From: Microcaldota archaeon
Lineage (GTDB): Archaea > Micrarchaeota > Micrarchaeia > Micrarchaeales > Micrarchaeaceae
Direction of reading: 5' to 3'
Assembly: GCA_021807115.1 (NCBI GenBank)
Contig: JAKAPJ010000005.1
Location: forward strand, 1 to 59,957
DNA length: 59,957 bases
Each line of letters starts with the position of its first letter. Position 1 is the first letter of the stretch. The notes beneath the pieces are model-generated. The model was not told the origin of the DNA. It saw nothing but the letters and a program-made list of their open reading frames with translations, and searched no databases. This document shows positions 1 through 7,509 of this stretch, one piece after another. The position numbers were made by a program, and so were the translations under genes.

Positions 1-1
1 G

Positions 2-331
2 ACGATCAAGACAGGAAGCATGAACCTGGCATACATCGGCAACTCTATTGCAACGCCTGAATCCAAGTTCCTTGGCGTGACGATGTCTGACATAGAGGAG
101 TTCGACTTCCTGAAGAACATGACGCTGAAGGCAACGGAGGTTGACCTCAAGAGGGCCCAGGAGATGCTGGGATACCCGTGGATAAACCAGCACAAGGAAT
201 GGGTGGAGGAGCTGAAGAAGGTGCTGAAGACCAAGATGAAGCTCGAGCAGGACACGCTCCAGGGGCCGAGGCTCACGTTCGTCGGGGACTACGTCAGGGA
301 CAAGATCAGGAACAAGGAATGGCTGCCATAG
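2..331 (+). CDS. top6A: DNA topoisomerase VI subunit A, C-terminal fragment
   Basis: The frame is open from base 2, so the gene runs off the left edge and only about 109 C-terminal residues are visible. The segment TGSMNLAYIGNSIATPESKF followed by LGVTMSDIEEF matches the end of the Toprim region of archaeal Top6A/Spo11, where the conserved ATPE/ARFLG(V/L)TPSDI stretch lies. The tail DLKRAQEMLGYPW...VGDYVRDKIRNKEWLP also follows the family ending. Top6A is the DNA-cleaving subunit of the A2B2 type IIB topoisomerase that relaxes supercoils and decatenates chromosomes. Its catalytic tyrosine lies in the missing N-terminal part. Subunit B, if adjacent as in many archaea, is outside the window. 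It converges with the pilin-like gene, 6 bases away. Confidence 0.9.
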   Translation, partial: TIKTGSMNLAYIGNSIATPESKFLGVTMSDIEEFDFLKNMTLKATEVDLKRAQEMLGYPWINQHKEWVEELKKVLKTKMKLEQDTLQGPRLTFVGDYVRDKIRNKEWLP

Positions 332-337
332 GGAGCC

Positions 338-1264
338 TCACGGCGCGATGTAGCCGTTCGTCCAGGACCCTACATAGCCTGCACCGTTGTCCTGGCCGTT
401 GTCGCTGCTGCCGGAATAGTCGTTGGCGTTTCCGTTGAGCGGCCACCAACCAACTATGTTCTGCGGCTTGATGGGCGCGCCGCCTATGCCCTGCTGGTAC
501 AGCGAAAGGAGTTCGGAAGACGAGAGGGAGGAGTTGTAGACCTGCAGGTTGGAGACATAGCCAGGAAACGAGTTTGCGCATCCAGAATTCGGATTCGCGC
601 CTATTATCATCACCGTGTTTGAGGCGCCGGGCTGCATTGGCGAACTGTAGCCGGTGGAGCCGGAGGGCTGCCCATTTATGTAAAAGTTCACGACCGCGCC
701 ATTGTACGTTGCCGCTATGTTAGTCCATGAGTCGTAAGGTACGGATGGGCCGCTGAACATGTTTGTCTGCCATGGGCCGCTTGGGCTGAATATTTCAAGG
801 AGGACCTCGTTAGGGTTTGGGCTTGACCAACCGCCACCCCCGACACCGAACCTGTAGACCCAGTCCGATGCGATTCCGCCGGAGAGCGGCCCGAGCACGG
901 CCACACCAACCTCGCAGTCGCTGTTCTGTTGCTCGTACACCCATGCCGAAATTGTAAGGCGGGACAGTGACCCCGGTGTCATGAGGGCGGAATCCAAGGA
1001 GGCCAGCATGTATGTTTGTGCCGATGCTCCGAAGCTGCCAACATACTGTGGCTCGAGCCCTTGGCACATGCCTTCCAGCGATATGGATGCGGATGTCTTC
1101 TGAACCTGGCACGCTCCAGGCTGGGCCTTTGGGGTGAGATTTGCGCTTCCGAATACGCCGAGTTGGAACAACACGCCCAGCACCACGGCTATGACGAGTA
1201 TCACCCAACCATAAGTCATGAGGTATTCCATCGCTGACTGGGATTTCATTCGTACAGGATGCAT
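338..1264 (-). CDS. Pilin-like secreted protein with LamG/concanavalin-like domain
   Basis: 308 residues. The N-terminus MKSQSAMEYLMTYGWVILVI (internal Met6) is the class III, prepilin-type signal of DPANN type IV pilin-like proteins: a short basic leader, then a hydrophobic helix. The rest resembles a laminin-G/concanavalin-type jelly roll, with LTISAWVYEQQNSDCEVG, DSWTNIAATYNGAVVNFYIN and GWWPLNGNANDYSG as hallmark strands. It is probably processed by a prepilin peptidase and assembled or anchored at the surface, where the LamG fold could bind sugars or a partner cell; the ligand is unknown. It begins 2 bases after the stop of the upstream secretion ATPase, so the two are co-transcribed and probably form one surface-filament system. 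Confidence 0.8.
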   Translation of the reverse strand: MHPVRMKSQSAMEYLMTYGWVILVIAVVLGVLFQLGVFGSANLTPKAQPGACQVQKTSASISLEGMCQGLEPQYVGSFGASAQTYMLASLDSALMTPGSLSRLTISAWVYEQQNSDCEVGVAVLGPLSGGIASDWVYRFGVGGGGWSSPNPNEVLLEIFSPSGPWQTNMFSGPSVPYDSWTNIAATYNGAVVNFYINGQPSGSTGYSSPMQPGASNTVMIIGANPNSGCANSFPGYVSNLQVYNSSLSSSELLSLYQQGIGGAPIKPQNIVGWWPLNGNANDYSGSSDNGQDNGAGYVGSWTNGYIAP

Positions 1265-1266
1265 GC

Positions 1267-2583
1267 TTACAGCCTTATGACCGGGGATAGCTGCGGCAGC
1301 CCGATCTTCCTCAGGAGCCCTTCGGGGTTGTCATAGTACTCCTTCACCATGTTGCTTATGCTGGCTATGTCCCTCGTCCCCATCCTGTTCAGCTGCTCCA
1401 GAATCCTTGCCCTGACCGCCTCCTCCGCCAATATGTCAGGGGGCGCGATGCCGAGCACCTTGGAAAGCGAGTCCCTGTACGTCACGCTCGGCAGTATGGG
1501 CGAGGCTTGGTTGGTCTTGAAATCATACTTGTATAGGTCGGAGAGGAGGACCTGAGTCTCTATGCCCGATATCTCCGACATCTGTATTATCTTCCTCTTG
1601 TTAACCTGGTTCTGGTAGACGAACGAGCTCACTATCAGCGCGTCCACCGCTGGAAGTATGTCCCTTGGCACGTTCATGGGGGCGTGCTCCAGCCTGTTTA
1701 TCATGTCTCTGGACGAGGATGCATGGATTGTGGCCATGCATATCTTGCCTATGTTCATCGCCGCAAGCATGTCGTTGGCCTCAACACCCCTCACCTCGCC
1801 GATTATTATCAGGTCTGGCCTCATCCTGAGCGCATTCTTTACCAGCTCCACCATCGGCATGTCAGTGCTTGTCTCGAGCCTGACAGTGTTCTCCTGGGTC
1901 GTGGTGTTCAGCTCGTACGTCTCCTCTATGGTGACTATGCGCTGGTCTGGCCTGAAGAACGAGAACATCGTGTTTAGCAGCGTGGTCTTCCCCGCCGCGG
2001 GCACTCCGCCTATCAGGATGTTCGCGGGGCGCACCTTGAAGCCGTCCGTATAGAGCCACAGCCTCGCGGCGATGCGGTAGTCCATTGTGCCGGAGTTTAT
2101 GAGGTCCAGTATGCTGAGCGGCTGACCCCTGAAGTTCCTTATGGTTATGTCGTATCCGAGGGGGGACGATATTATGTTTGCCCTGCTGCCGGAGGGCATA
2201 TGCACATCCATTATGTTGCCGTTCGCCGCCTGGTTGGTGGCGTACAGCTTCAGCTTGTTCACCAGCCTGCCCAGCTCGTCCTTGTCGCTGTACTTGAATG
2301 GGGCCTTGTATGTGCCCTTCTTGTTGTCGAACGCGAAGACATTGTGCGTGTTGTTTATCATTATGTCCTCTACATTGGGGTCGTCCACAAGCCCTTGGAG
2401 TTCGCCAAAGTCGTTTATGTCGTCGTAAATACGGTCGATCTCGTCCTGCGTTATGTGTGGGCTTATGCTCTTTGCAAAGGATGTGACCATCTCCTTCCTT
2501 TTCTCGGGGTCGGATATGTTGACGAACTCTCCGGTCATGAGGTTCAGGATCGCATCCTCTGTCGCACCCAGTTTCGCGTCCAT
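1267..2583 (-). CDS. Type II/IV secretion system ATPase (GspE/TadA/PilB-like)
   Basis: 438 residues. Walker A is GGVPAAGKTTLLNTM. It is followed by an Asp-box-like VTIEETYELN, a Walker B region RPDLIIIGEVRGVEA and a His-box-like ATIHASSSRDMINRLEHAP, the order expected for VirB11/GspE/PilB hexameric ATPases. An N-terminal domain precedes it, with the conserved RIYDDINDFGELQGLVDDPN and ANGNIMDVHMPSGSRANI segments typical of archaeal members. It powers assembly of pilin-like subunits at the cytoplasmic membrane. The start ATG is preceded directly by GGTGGGAGG. It is the first gene of a two-gene unit with the LamG pilin. No GspF/TadC-type membrane platform gene is adjacent, so that part must be elsewhere. 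Confidence 0.88.
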   Translation of the reverse strand: MDAKLGATEDAILNLMTGEFVNISDPEKRKEMVTSFAKSISPHITQDEIDRIYDDINDFGELQGLVDDPNVEDIMINNTHNVFAFDNKKGTYKAPFKYSDKDELGRLVNKLKLYATNQAANGNIMDVHMPSGSRANIISSPLGYDITIRNFRGQPLSILDLINSGTMDYRIAARLWLYTDGFKVRPANILIGGVPAAGKTTLLNTMFSFFRPDQRIVTIEETYELNTTTQENTVRLETSTDMPMVELVKNALRMRPDLIIIGEVRGVEANDMLAAMNIGKICMATIHASSSRDMINRLEHAPMNVPRDILPAVDALIVSSFVYQNQVNKRKIIQMSEISGIETQVLLSDLYKYDFKTNQASPILPSVTYRDSLSKVLGIAPPDILAEEAVRARILEQLNRMGTRDIASISNMVKEYYDNPEGLLRKIGLPQLSPVIRL

Positions 2584-2658
2584 CCTCCCACCGGAAAAAC
2601 AATACTGTATGTATGAAAAGCTATAAATTAGGATACAGTCGCACGGGGCGCCGCGCGT

Positions 2659-4098
2659 TCAGTTGTTTGGCGCTATGGCGTTTACTATGAAGTCCGGGGT
2701 GTATTTAACAAGGGAATCGTACGATTCCCCTGTCCCTATGAACAGGAGGGGGATGCCGGTCGTGTATGCTATGGATATGGCATTGCCGCCCTTCGCATCG
2801 CAGTCGAGCTTGGTGAGCACTATGCCGTCTATCTTCATGAACTTGTTGAATTCCTTGATCTGCGCTGAAAGCGCGTTGCCTGCGGTGCTCTCACCGACAA
2901 ATATAGTTATGTCGGGCTTTGCCACGCGTGCCATCTTCTGCATCTCGTTTATGAGATTCTTGTTGGTCTCCTGCCTGCCTGCACTGTCTATCAGAACTAC
3001 ATTGACATTGTGGGCCTTGGCGTAGGCTATTGCATCGAAGGCTATGCTAGCCGGGTCCGCGCCGTACTTGCTTTTTATCACTGGCACGCCCACCTTGTTC
3101 GCATGGTGCTCAGTCTGCTCTATCGCCGCAGCCCTGAAAGTGTCGCTTGCAGACATCACGCTGGTTATGCCGTCCTTCTTGAGGCTGTAGGCTAGCTTTG
3201 CCATTGTGGTGGTCTTCCCGGTCCCGTTCGGCCCGAGGAAGAGTATCTTGACGGGCGACTGCCCTGCTGAGACACGGCCGAGAATGTAGGAGCTCAGATC
3301 TATGCTGCTGCGGCTACGTTCGAGTATCTCGAACAGGGACTTGCGCACCTGCGCTACTAGCGCGCCTTGTATGTCCTTGGAATCGAGCCGCGTTGTCTTT
3401 AGGTTTGACCTGAGTGACTCTGTGAATGCCTCGGCGGTGTCATATGACACATCGGACTGCAGCAGGGAAACACGCAGGCCCTCAGTGAATTCTTCGAGCT
3501 CACTGTCCCCTAGCAGAACCGTGCTTATGAATATGCTCTTTATCTTTGTCTTCAGTGAAAGCTTTACCAGTTCATCGTCCTTCTTATCCTGCTCGGGCTC
3601 CGGCCTGGGGCGTTGCTGCGGCCTTTGGACAGGCGGTTCGAATCTGCGCTCTGCTGGCGGGGCTGATGTGGCAACCGGCTTGGGCGCAGCTGCCTTTTGT
3701 ACGGGCTGGACTGCATGAGGTTGCTGTGGTGGATGGGCTGGCGGCTGTTCCGCATGCTGCAGCGCGGCCGGAACCGGCTTGGGCGGCGAGGATTGTACGG
3801 CATCCTTTGGAGGTGGCTGGTTGGAAGGGGGATGTTGCACTGGTTTTTCTTGCACTGGAGCGGGTTTGTGTTCGGATTTTGTTTCAGGAAGCTGCGCCTT
3901 TGGCTGCACTGATATTGTAGCGGGCGGCGGAACAGGAAGGGGGGGCGGCGCCTGCACGGGCGCGGACTGAGGGGACGCGGCGGGGATATCTAGTGGGGTC
4001 TGTTCGACCTTCACCTCGCCCTCCTTTATCTCCGTCTCCTCTCGCTTTGCGAGCCCCTTTATGGCATCCGAAAGCTTCTTGCGCAGGCTATCGAACAT
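2659..4098 (-). CDS. ftsY: Signal recognition particle receptor FtsY
   Basis: 479 residues. The C-terminal NG domain (about residues 175-479) carries the SRP-GTPase signatures GPNGTGKTTTMAKLAYSLKK (G1), SASDTFRAAAIEQ (insertion box), VLIDSAGRQETN (G3) and VLTKLDCDAKGG (G4). FtsY is the membrane receptor that docks SRP54-ribosome complexes for co-translational secretion. Residues about 25-170 form a long Pro/Gln/Ala/Lys-rich, probably disordered linker, much longer than in most archaeal FtsY, where an acidic or basic A domain is usual. It ends the S19e-PDCD5-L39e-L31e-aIF6-prefoldin operon, 9 bases after prefoldin alpha, an arrangement conserved in archaea. Confidence 0.95.
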   Translation of the reverse strand: MFDSLRKKLSDAIKGLAKREETEIKEGEVKVEQTPLDIPAASPQSAPVQAPPPLPVPPPATISVQPKAQLPETKSEHKPAPVQEKPVQHPPSNQPPPKDAVQSSPPKPVPAALQHAEQPPAHPPQQPHAVQPVQKAAAPKPVATSAPPAERRFEPPVQRPQQRPRPEPEQDKKDDELVKLSLKTKIKSIFISTVLLGDSELEEFTEGLRVSLLQSDVSYDTAEAFTESLRSNLKTTRLDSKDIQGALVAQVRKSLFEILERSRSSIDLSSYILGRVSAGQSPVKILFLGPNGTGKTTTMAKLAYSLKKDGITSVMSASDTFRAAAIEQTEHHANKVGVPVIKSKYGADPASIAFDAIAYAKAHNVNVVLIDSAGRQETNKNLINEMQKMARVAKPDITIFVGESTAGNALSAQIKEFNKFMKIDGIVLTKLDCDAKGGNAISIAYTTGIPLLFIGTGESYDSLVKYTPDFIVNAIAPNN

Positions 4099-4107
4099 TT
4101 GAAGTAC

Positions 4108-4545
4108 CTAGTGGGACATCTCCTCCGCCTTGTAAGATATCTCCACAAGCGCGGATTCTATGTCTTTCTTTGTCTTGTTCAGCTTGTTGATGCTCTGTAC
4201 CTCCCTCTCGTTGATGTCGCTTATGTAACCCTTCGCCTCATCGACGCTCTTCTCCACAAGGTACCCGGCACCGACCCCGACCACCACGGATTTTGCCTTG
4301 GATATGGTGCCTGTCATGTACACGCTTGCACCAACATGGATCAGGGACCCCTTGCCTGCCACGGAGTCGGCGTTCTCCAGTGTCTTCAGGGAGCGGCCCA
4401 GCTCCTCAAGCGCGGCGAGCCTGGAGTCTATTTCCTGCCCGACCAGGGAGTACTGGTTCTGGTATATCTGCTGCAGGTACCTGAGCTCCTCTATGGTGTT
4501 GGCTTTTATCTTTCCGGTCTCAGGGTTTGCGGGTTGGTTTGGCAT
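4108..4545 (-). CDS. pfdA: Prefoldin alpha subunit
   Basis: 145 residues. Two long heptad-rich helices (about residues 17-58 and 100-142) flank a beta-rich centre with KGSLIHVGASVYMTGTI and VVVGVGAGYLVEKSVDEAK, which is the alpha-class prefoldin pattern (loop plus beta hairpin, GAGYxVEKxxxEA). The subunit forms the alpha2beta4 jellyfish-shaped co-chaperone that hands unfolded proteins to the thermosome. It sits between aIF6 and ftsY. In many archaea ribosomal protein L18Ae (LX) lies between aIF6 and pfdA; here only 41 bases separate them, so that gene is absent from this place. Confidence 0.92.
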   Translation of the reverse strand: MPNQPANPETGKIKANTIEELRYLQQIYQNQYSLVGQEIDSRLAALEELGRSLKTLENADSVAGKGSLIHVGASVYMTGTISKAKSVVVGVGAGYLVEKSVDEAKGYISDINEREVQSINKLNKTKKDIESALVEISYKAEEMSH

Positions 4546-4586
4546 GATATCACGAACCTATCTGAGCGTAACTTAATAAATCCTTT

Positions 4587-5261
4587 TCAATCCTTGATGT
4601 TCAGCCCATCCATTACCCTCGCAAGCTCGTATCCAGTCGTCTCATCGCCCACGACCACGCCGCTGGAGTTGGCTATGGATGACAGCCCGACGTAGAGCGA
4701 ACCGGTGTTCACCGTGGTTCTCACGGATTCCAGTCCCACAAGCTGTTCCAGGGCCTCCTTCTGCTCGTCAGTGGTGCGGTTATTCACTATGAAGCCGCTG
4801 TTCGTCAGGATGTTGTTTGCCCCGACCGTCTTGAACCCGCCTATCTCGTGCCTCACGACCTCGACCCCGAGTACGTCCCTTATCTCCACAAGCGCCCTGT
4901 GGTCGTAGTCGGGATTCGCTATGGCTATGCGATCGTTGGCTATTATGTTGTTCCCAACGGCGTTCAGGCCACCGGAAATCGTGCCTATCCTTATGTCGAT
5001 ACCGAGCTCCTTTATGCGGGAGAGCTCGTAATCCTCGATCATGCGCGGCAGCAGTATGCCGTTTGAATTGGCCCTTGCAAACACCCCGACAAGGTCCGTT
5101 CCGGAGACCGAGACCTCGAAGACTCTGGTCTTGAGGGTCGAGGAGAGCACATGCTTGACGTTTTCCTTCGCGCCTATACCCACCAGTGTCACACTGTCGT
5201 TCGCCGTGGCGAATGCTCCAACGTAGCCGCTGCCTTTGATATTATACTTGGCTGCACCCAT
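4587..5261 (-). CDS. eif6: Translation initiation factor aIF6
   Basis: 224 residues from the ATG at 5261, which has a GTGAGG ribosome-binding site just upstream; a GTG three codons earlier is the alternative. The protein shows the pentein repeats of the eIF6 family: SGYVGAFATANDSVTLVG, SGTDLVGVFARANSNGILLP, IGTISGGLNAVGNNIIANDR, IGGFKTVGANNILTNSGFIV and TGSLYVGLSSIANSSGVVVG. aIF6 binds the 50S subunit and prevents premature 30S-50S joining. Its place within the ribosomal operon is the usual archaeal one. Confidence 0.96.
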   Translation of the reverse strand: MGAAKYNIKGSGYVGAFATANDSVTLVGIGAKENVKHVLSSTLKTRVFEVSVSGTDLVGVFARANSNGILLPRMIEDYELSRIKELGIDIRIGTISGGLNAVGNNIIANDRIAIANPDYDHRALVEIRDVLGVEVVRHEIGGFKTVGANNILTNSGFIVNNRTTDEQKEALEQLVGLESVRTTVNTGSLYVGLSSIANSSGVVVGDETTGYELARVMDGLNIKD

Positions 5262-5282
5262 CGTCCTCACTACAAAAAGGGT

Positions 5283-5723
5283 TCAGTGCTTGGTGTCGCC
5301 GGATTTGGGTTTCTGATCTGCCTGTGCGGGGTGCTTCTCCTTTGGCTTTGCCTCCGCAGGCTGCGTGGCGGGCTCCTGCTTTGGCACGACCTTTACGACA
5401 GCCTTCTTCAGGTCTGCTATCGGGGACCGCTTCTCCTTGCCAGCTGGCTGCTGGGCAGGCTGGGGCTTATTGTCCTCAAACGGCACAACCTCTGCTGTGT
5501 CGGTCCCAATCTTGACATTGAGCTTGACAGGCACCATGCGCCTGGAATAGTACTTGAATACGAGGTTGTTGAGCTTCTGGCTCATTTTCACGTTGTCCTC
5601 GCTGAGCTTTGTGTAGTGCGCGACCCTCTCGCGGATGTACTTGATCGCCTTCCTGGCGCGCTTTGACCTGGGCTGCGTTACCAGGTATTTGCGTATGTTG
5701 ATTGTTAGTACCCTGTCTGTCAT
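5283..5723 (-). CDS. rpl31e: Ribosomal protein L31e with long C-terminal tail
   Basis: 146 residues. The first about 85 residues are a normal L31e (VLTINIRKYLVTQPRSKRAR, AIKYIRERVAHYTK, VPVKLNVKIGTDTAEVVPFE). The remaining about 60 residues are a low-complexity Lys/Pro/Gln/Ala tail with no recognisable fold, making the protein much longer than the usual 80-100 residues. The core is a 50S protein near the tunnel exit. It starts 9 bases after the L39e stop in the same operon. Similar tails are seen on L7Ae and L24e in this window, and an N-terminal one on S7. Confidence 0.94.
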   Translation of the reverse strand: MTDRVLTINIRKYLVTQPRSKRARKAIKYIRERVAHYTKLSEDNVKMSQKLNNLVFKYYSRRMVPVKLNVKIGTDTAEVVPFEDNKPQPAQQPAGKEKRSPIADLKKAVVKVVPKQEPATQPAEAKPKEKHPAQADQKPKSGDTKH

Positions 5724-5732
5724 CGCTATCAG

Positions 5733-5888
5733 CTATTTCAACTTCAGTTTCGTCCTCCTCCAGTCCCTCTTGAAGAGGTTCATCTGCAGGCGCCGGTGGG
5801 TGCGTATGCTAGCCAGCGGTGGCAGCCTCCTCGATCTCTTGAGGTTGGCGCCAAGCCTCATTTTCTTCTCGCGCGTTTTCCTAGACAT
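5733..5888 (-). CDS. rpl39e: Ribosomal protein L39e
   Basis: A 51-residue gene starting at the ATG at 5888 and ending with TAG at 5733-5735. The product begins MSRKTREKKMRLGANLKRSR and ends FKRDWRRTKLKLK. It is very basic and carries the family's C-terminal W-R-R-T-K-L-K signature. L39e lines the peptide exit tunnel of the archaeal 50S subunit. It lies exactly where expected, between the PDCD5-family gene (9 bases upstream) and L31e (9 bases downstream), which strengthens the call despite the short length. Confidence 0.93.
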   Translation of the reverse strand: MSRKTREKKMRLGANLKRSRRLPPLASIRTHRRLQMNLFKRDWRRTKLKLK

Positions 5889-5897
5889 TTTCCCACT

Positions 5898-6215
5898 TCA
5901 TTTGTGCTTGAATTGCAGCGTAGGTTCCTTCTTATATGTGACCCGCTCAAGTATGCCGATCAACTGCTTCTCGGTGAGCCGGCCCTGTATCCTATTTGAT
6001 TGTGCCAATGATATTATTAAATCCATGACCTGATCGAACAGCTCGCGGTTTGACAGCCTTATGTTCATGAGCCGATTGTATGCGGCTGGATCCAGCAGCT
6101 TCTGCATCACGTTCTTCTTCTGCTCCTCGATCTGCAGCCTTTTCATCCGCTCCTGTACCATCTTCCTTATCTTCGCATTGTTCGGCTCCTGCTGGTTATC
6201 CTCCTGCTCATACAT
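5898..6215 (-). CDS. PDCD5/TFAR19-family DNA-binding protein
   Basis: 105 residues. A flexible acidic/Gln-rich N-terminus precedes a basic helical core with ERMKRLQIEEQKKNVMQKLL, DPAAYNRLMNIRLSNRELF and GRLTEKQLIGILERVT, the conserved blocks of the archaeal double-stranded DNA-binding PDCD5 family. The cellular role in archaea is not settled. It is placed between S19e and L39e, the canonical gene order, with 9-16 base gaps. Confidence 0.92.
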   Translation of the reverse strand: MYEQEDNQQEPNNAKIRKMVQERMKRLQIEEQKKNVMQKLLDPAAYNRLMNIRLSNRELFDQVMDLIISLAQSNRIQGRLTEKQLIGILERVTYKKEPTLQFKHK

Positions 6216-6231
6216 GCTGCTGCACTCTGTT

Positions 6232-6648
6232 TTATTTAGCCTCGTTTGCGAGGTCCTTGCTTATCTTGTCAAGGAACGACTTGCCCTGCGGCGTTATCAC
6301 GCGACCCTTCTTGGTCTTCTTCACCAAGTTCACTGTCTCGAGGCTCGCCATTATGTCCCTGATTATGCTGCCGCCCGCCATCACATGGTGGTGTCTGTGG
6401 ATCTTGTGCTCCTTCCTGCTGCCGTATCTTGTCCTGAGTCTCGAGACCCCAAGGGGCCCGTTCAGATACACCTGCCTAAGTATTGATGCGCTCCTTACGA
6501 AGTAGAAATCCGGGTCAGCCGGAACACGCTCCTTGTTTGCGCCAGACTTGACGTAGTTCAGGTACTCTGGCTTCTTGAGCATGGTCTTTAGCTGCGCGGC
6601 GGCACGCTTCACCAGTTCTGACCCCTTTACATCGAATACATTAGCCAT
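6232..6648 (-). CDS. rps19e: Ribosomal protein S19e
   Basis: 138 residues from the ATG at 6648 (product begins MANVFDVKGSELVKRAAAQL). A GTG three codons upstream is possible but less likely. The conserved winged-helix-like core is visible: PDFYFVRSASILRQVYLNGP, GVSRLRTRYGSRKEHKIHRH and LVKKTKKGRVITPQGKSFLD. It is a 30S head protein needed for 18S/16S maturation in eukaryotes and archaea. It is the first gene of the seven-gene operon running down to ftsY. Confidence 0.95.
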   Translation of the reverse strand: MANVFDVKGSELVKRAAAQLKTMLKKPEYLNYVKSGANKERVPADPDFYFVRSASILRQVYLNGPLGVSRLRTRYGSRKEHKIHRHHHVMAGGSIIRDIMASLETVNLVKKTKKGRVITPQGKSFLDKISKDLANEAK

Positions 6649-6704
6649 TAAAAGCACTTAAATCTGGATGAACCAGAGACTCGTAGAGCAAATCAGGCTT
6701 TAAG

Positions 6705-6716
6705 CAGATATAATTG
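6705..6716 (-). promoter_or_regulatory. TATA-like element for the S19e operon
   Basis: On the minus strand the AT-rich stretch AATTATATCTGC lies about 57-68 bases before the S19e ATG in an otherwise mixed intergenic region. A second AT-rich stretch (ATTTAAG) lies nearer the start. Either could serve as the archaeal TATA box; the spacing leaves a leader of roughly 35 bases for the farther one. Confidence 0.4.
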
Positions 6717-6778
6717 CCTCGAAAACCTATTAATATCTTTTGCTTTAGCGGCGGAGCGTGGCGGCATCGTGGAGATGC

Positions 6779-6794
6779 TACCGCATATGCGGTA
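6779..6794. repeat. Perfect 16-bp palindrome next to a second hairpin, intergenic
   Basis: TACCGCATATGCGGTA is a perfect palindrome. It lies directly beside a second small inverted repeat (GCATC-TCCAC-GATGC on the minus strand, 6766-6780). Both are within the 162-base gap between the S19e promoter region and the stop of the helical orphan gene at 6820. The region holds no convincing gene. The hairpins could end the orphan gene's transcript or bind a dimeric regulator. Confidence 0.45.
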
Positions 6795-6819
6795 CGGGCC
6801 GGTATTGAGGGGTGCGGCG

Positions 6820-7380
6820 TTACTTTGTCTTGTCGTCCTTGCGCAGGCCCACTGGTGCTGGCTCCTTTGAGTCTTCACCGGCTAGGCCGCTCAGTAGACT
6901 GCCCAAAGCTAGCAGGGGAGCCATTGAACCGATCTCGCGCTGTATCTCGGGTATGGCGGCCTTTATCTCCTTGTCCACAACCCACGCCATGTACATCCTC
7001 TTTTCTCTCTCTGTTAGGGCATTGCTATTCTTGATGGATTCGTATTCCTGTATTCCGTCCCGTGCAGCTGGAGGGAGCGAGGATAGGTATGCCTTGCCCT
7101 TCTTTTCGACCTCCTCCACCTCCTTGTTGAACTGCACCATCTGGGCAAGGCTGAGGCTCTTGTCCAGCTTCTCCTTTATAGTCTTGCTTTCCGCAACGTA
7201 TGCCTCCAGCGCGCTGGATATGACGGTGACGGCCGAGAACATCGCAGAAATGTCATTATCACCTGCGGCATCGGCACGATTCATAGTGGCGTCAACTGCC
7301 TTGGTGGTGCGCTCTACCAAGCTGTACATCAGGTCTGTTGCCGCATCCACATTTGTCTTCTTAGTCGCCTGTTTTGCCAT
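6820..7380 (-). CDS. Hypothetical helical protein
   Basis: 186 residues, not recognised. The composition is soluble and strongly helical, with Ala-rich and charged heptads (SAVTVISSALEAYVAESKTI, VQFNKEVEEVEKKGKAYL) and no signal peptide or membrane segment. The C-terminal part (ALTEREKRMYMAWVVDKEIK, then MAPLLALGSLLSGLAG) ends in a short basic tail. Base composition matches the GC-rich neighbours. A TATA-like element precedes it at 7421-7433. It is a single-gene unit downstream of which two hairpins lie. In style it resembles the orphan helical proteins at 40.3-42.6 kb, but no convincing alignment to them is visible. Confidence 0.7.
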   Translation of the reverse strand: MAKQATKKTNVDAATDLMYSLVERTTKAVDATMNRADAAGDNDISAMFSAVTVISSALEAYVAESKTIKEKLDKSLSLAQMVQFNKEVEEVEKKGKAYLSSLPPAARDGIQEYESIKNSNALTEREKRMYMAWVVDKEIKAAIPEIQREIGSMAPLLALGSLLSGLAGEDSKEPAPVGLRKDDKTK

Positions 7381-7420
7381 GCAAATCTACCGCATTTTGA
7401 AGACTACTCTGTATTGTACA

Positions 7421-7433
7421 GTATTTATATTTT
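7421..7433 (-). promoter_or_regulatory. TATA box of the orphan gene at 6820-7380
   Basis: On the minus strand the sequence AAATATAAATAC is an excellent archaeal TATA box, about 42-53 bases before the ATG at 7380. It continues into CTGTACA. The string AAATACTG recurs in both arms of the divergent promoter at 21782-21817. Confidence 0.6.
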
Positions 7434-7509
7434 ATGGTTACGCCGCCATTGTTGACATGGATCTTGACATATCGGTGGCCAGGAGGCAGGCAGCGTGGCG
7501 TGTGAGCAC

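Noticed and set aside
3640-3665. GGTTCGAATC resembling a tRNA T-arm
   Set aside because: It lies inside the ftsY linker coding sequence and no acceptor or anticodon stems can be drawn around it.
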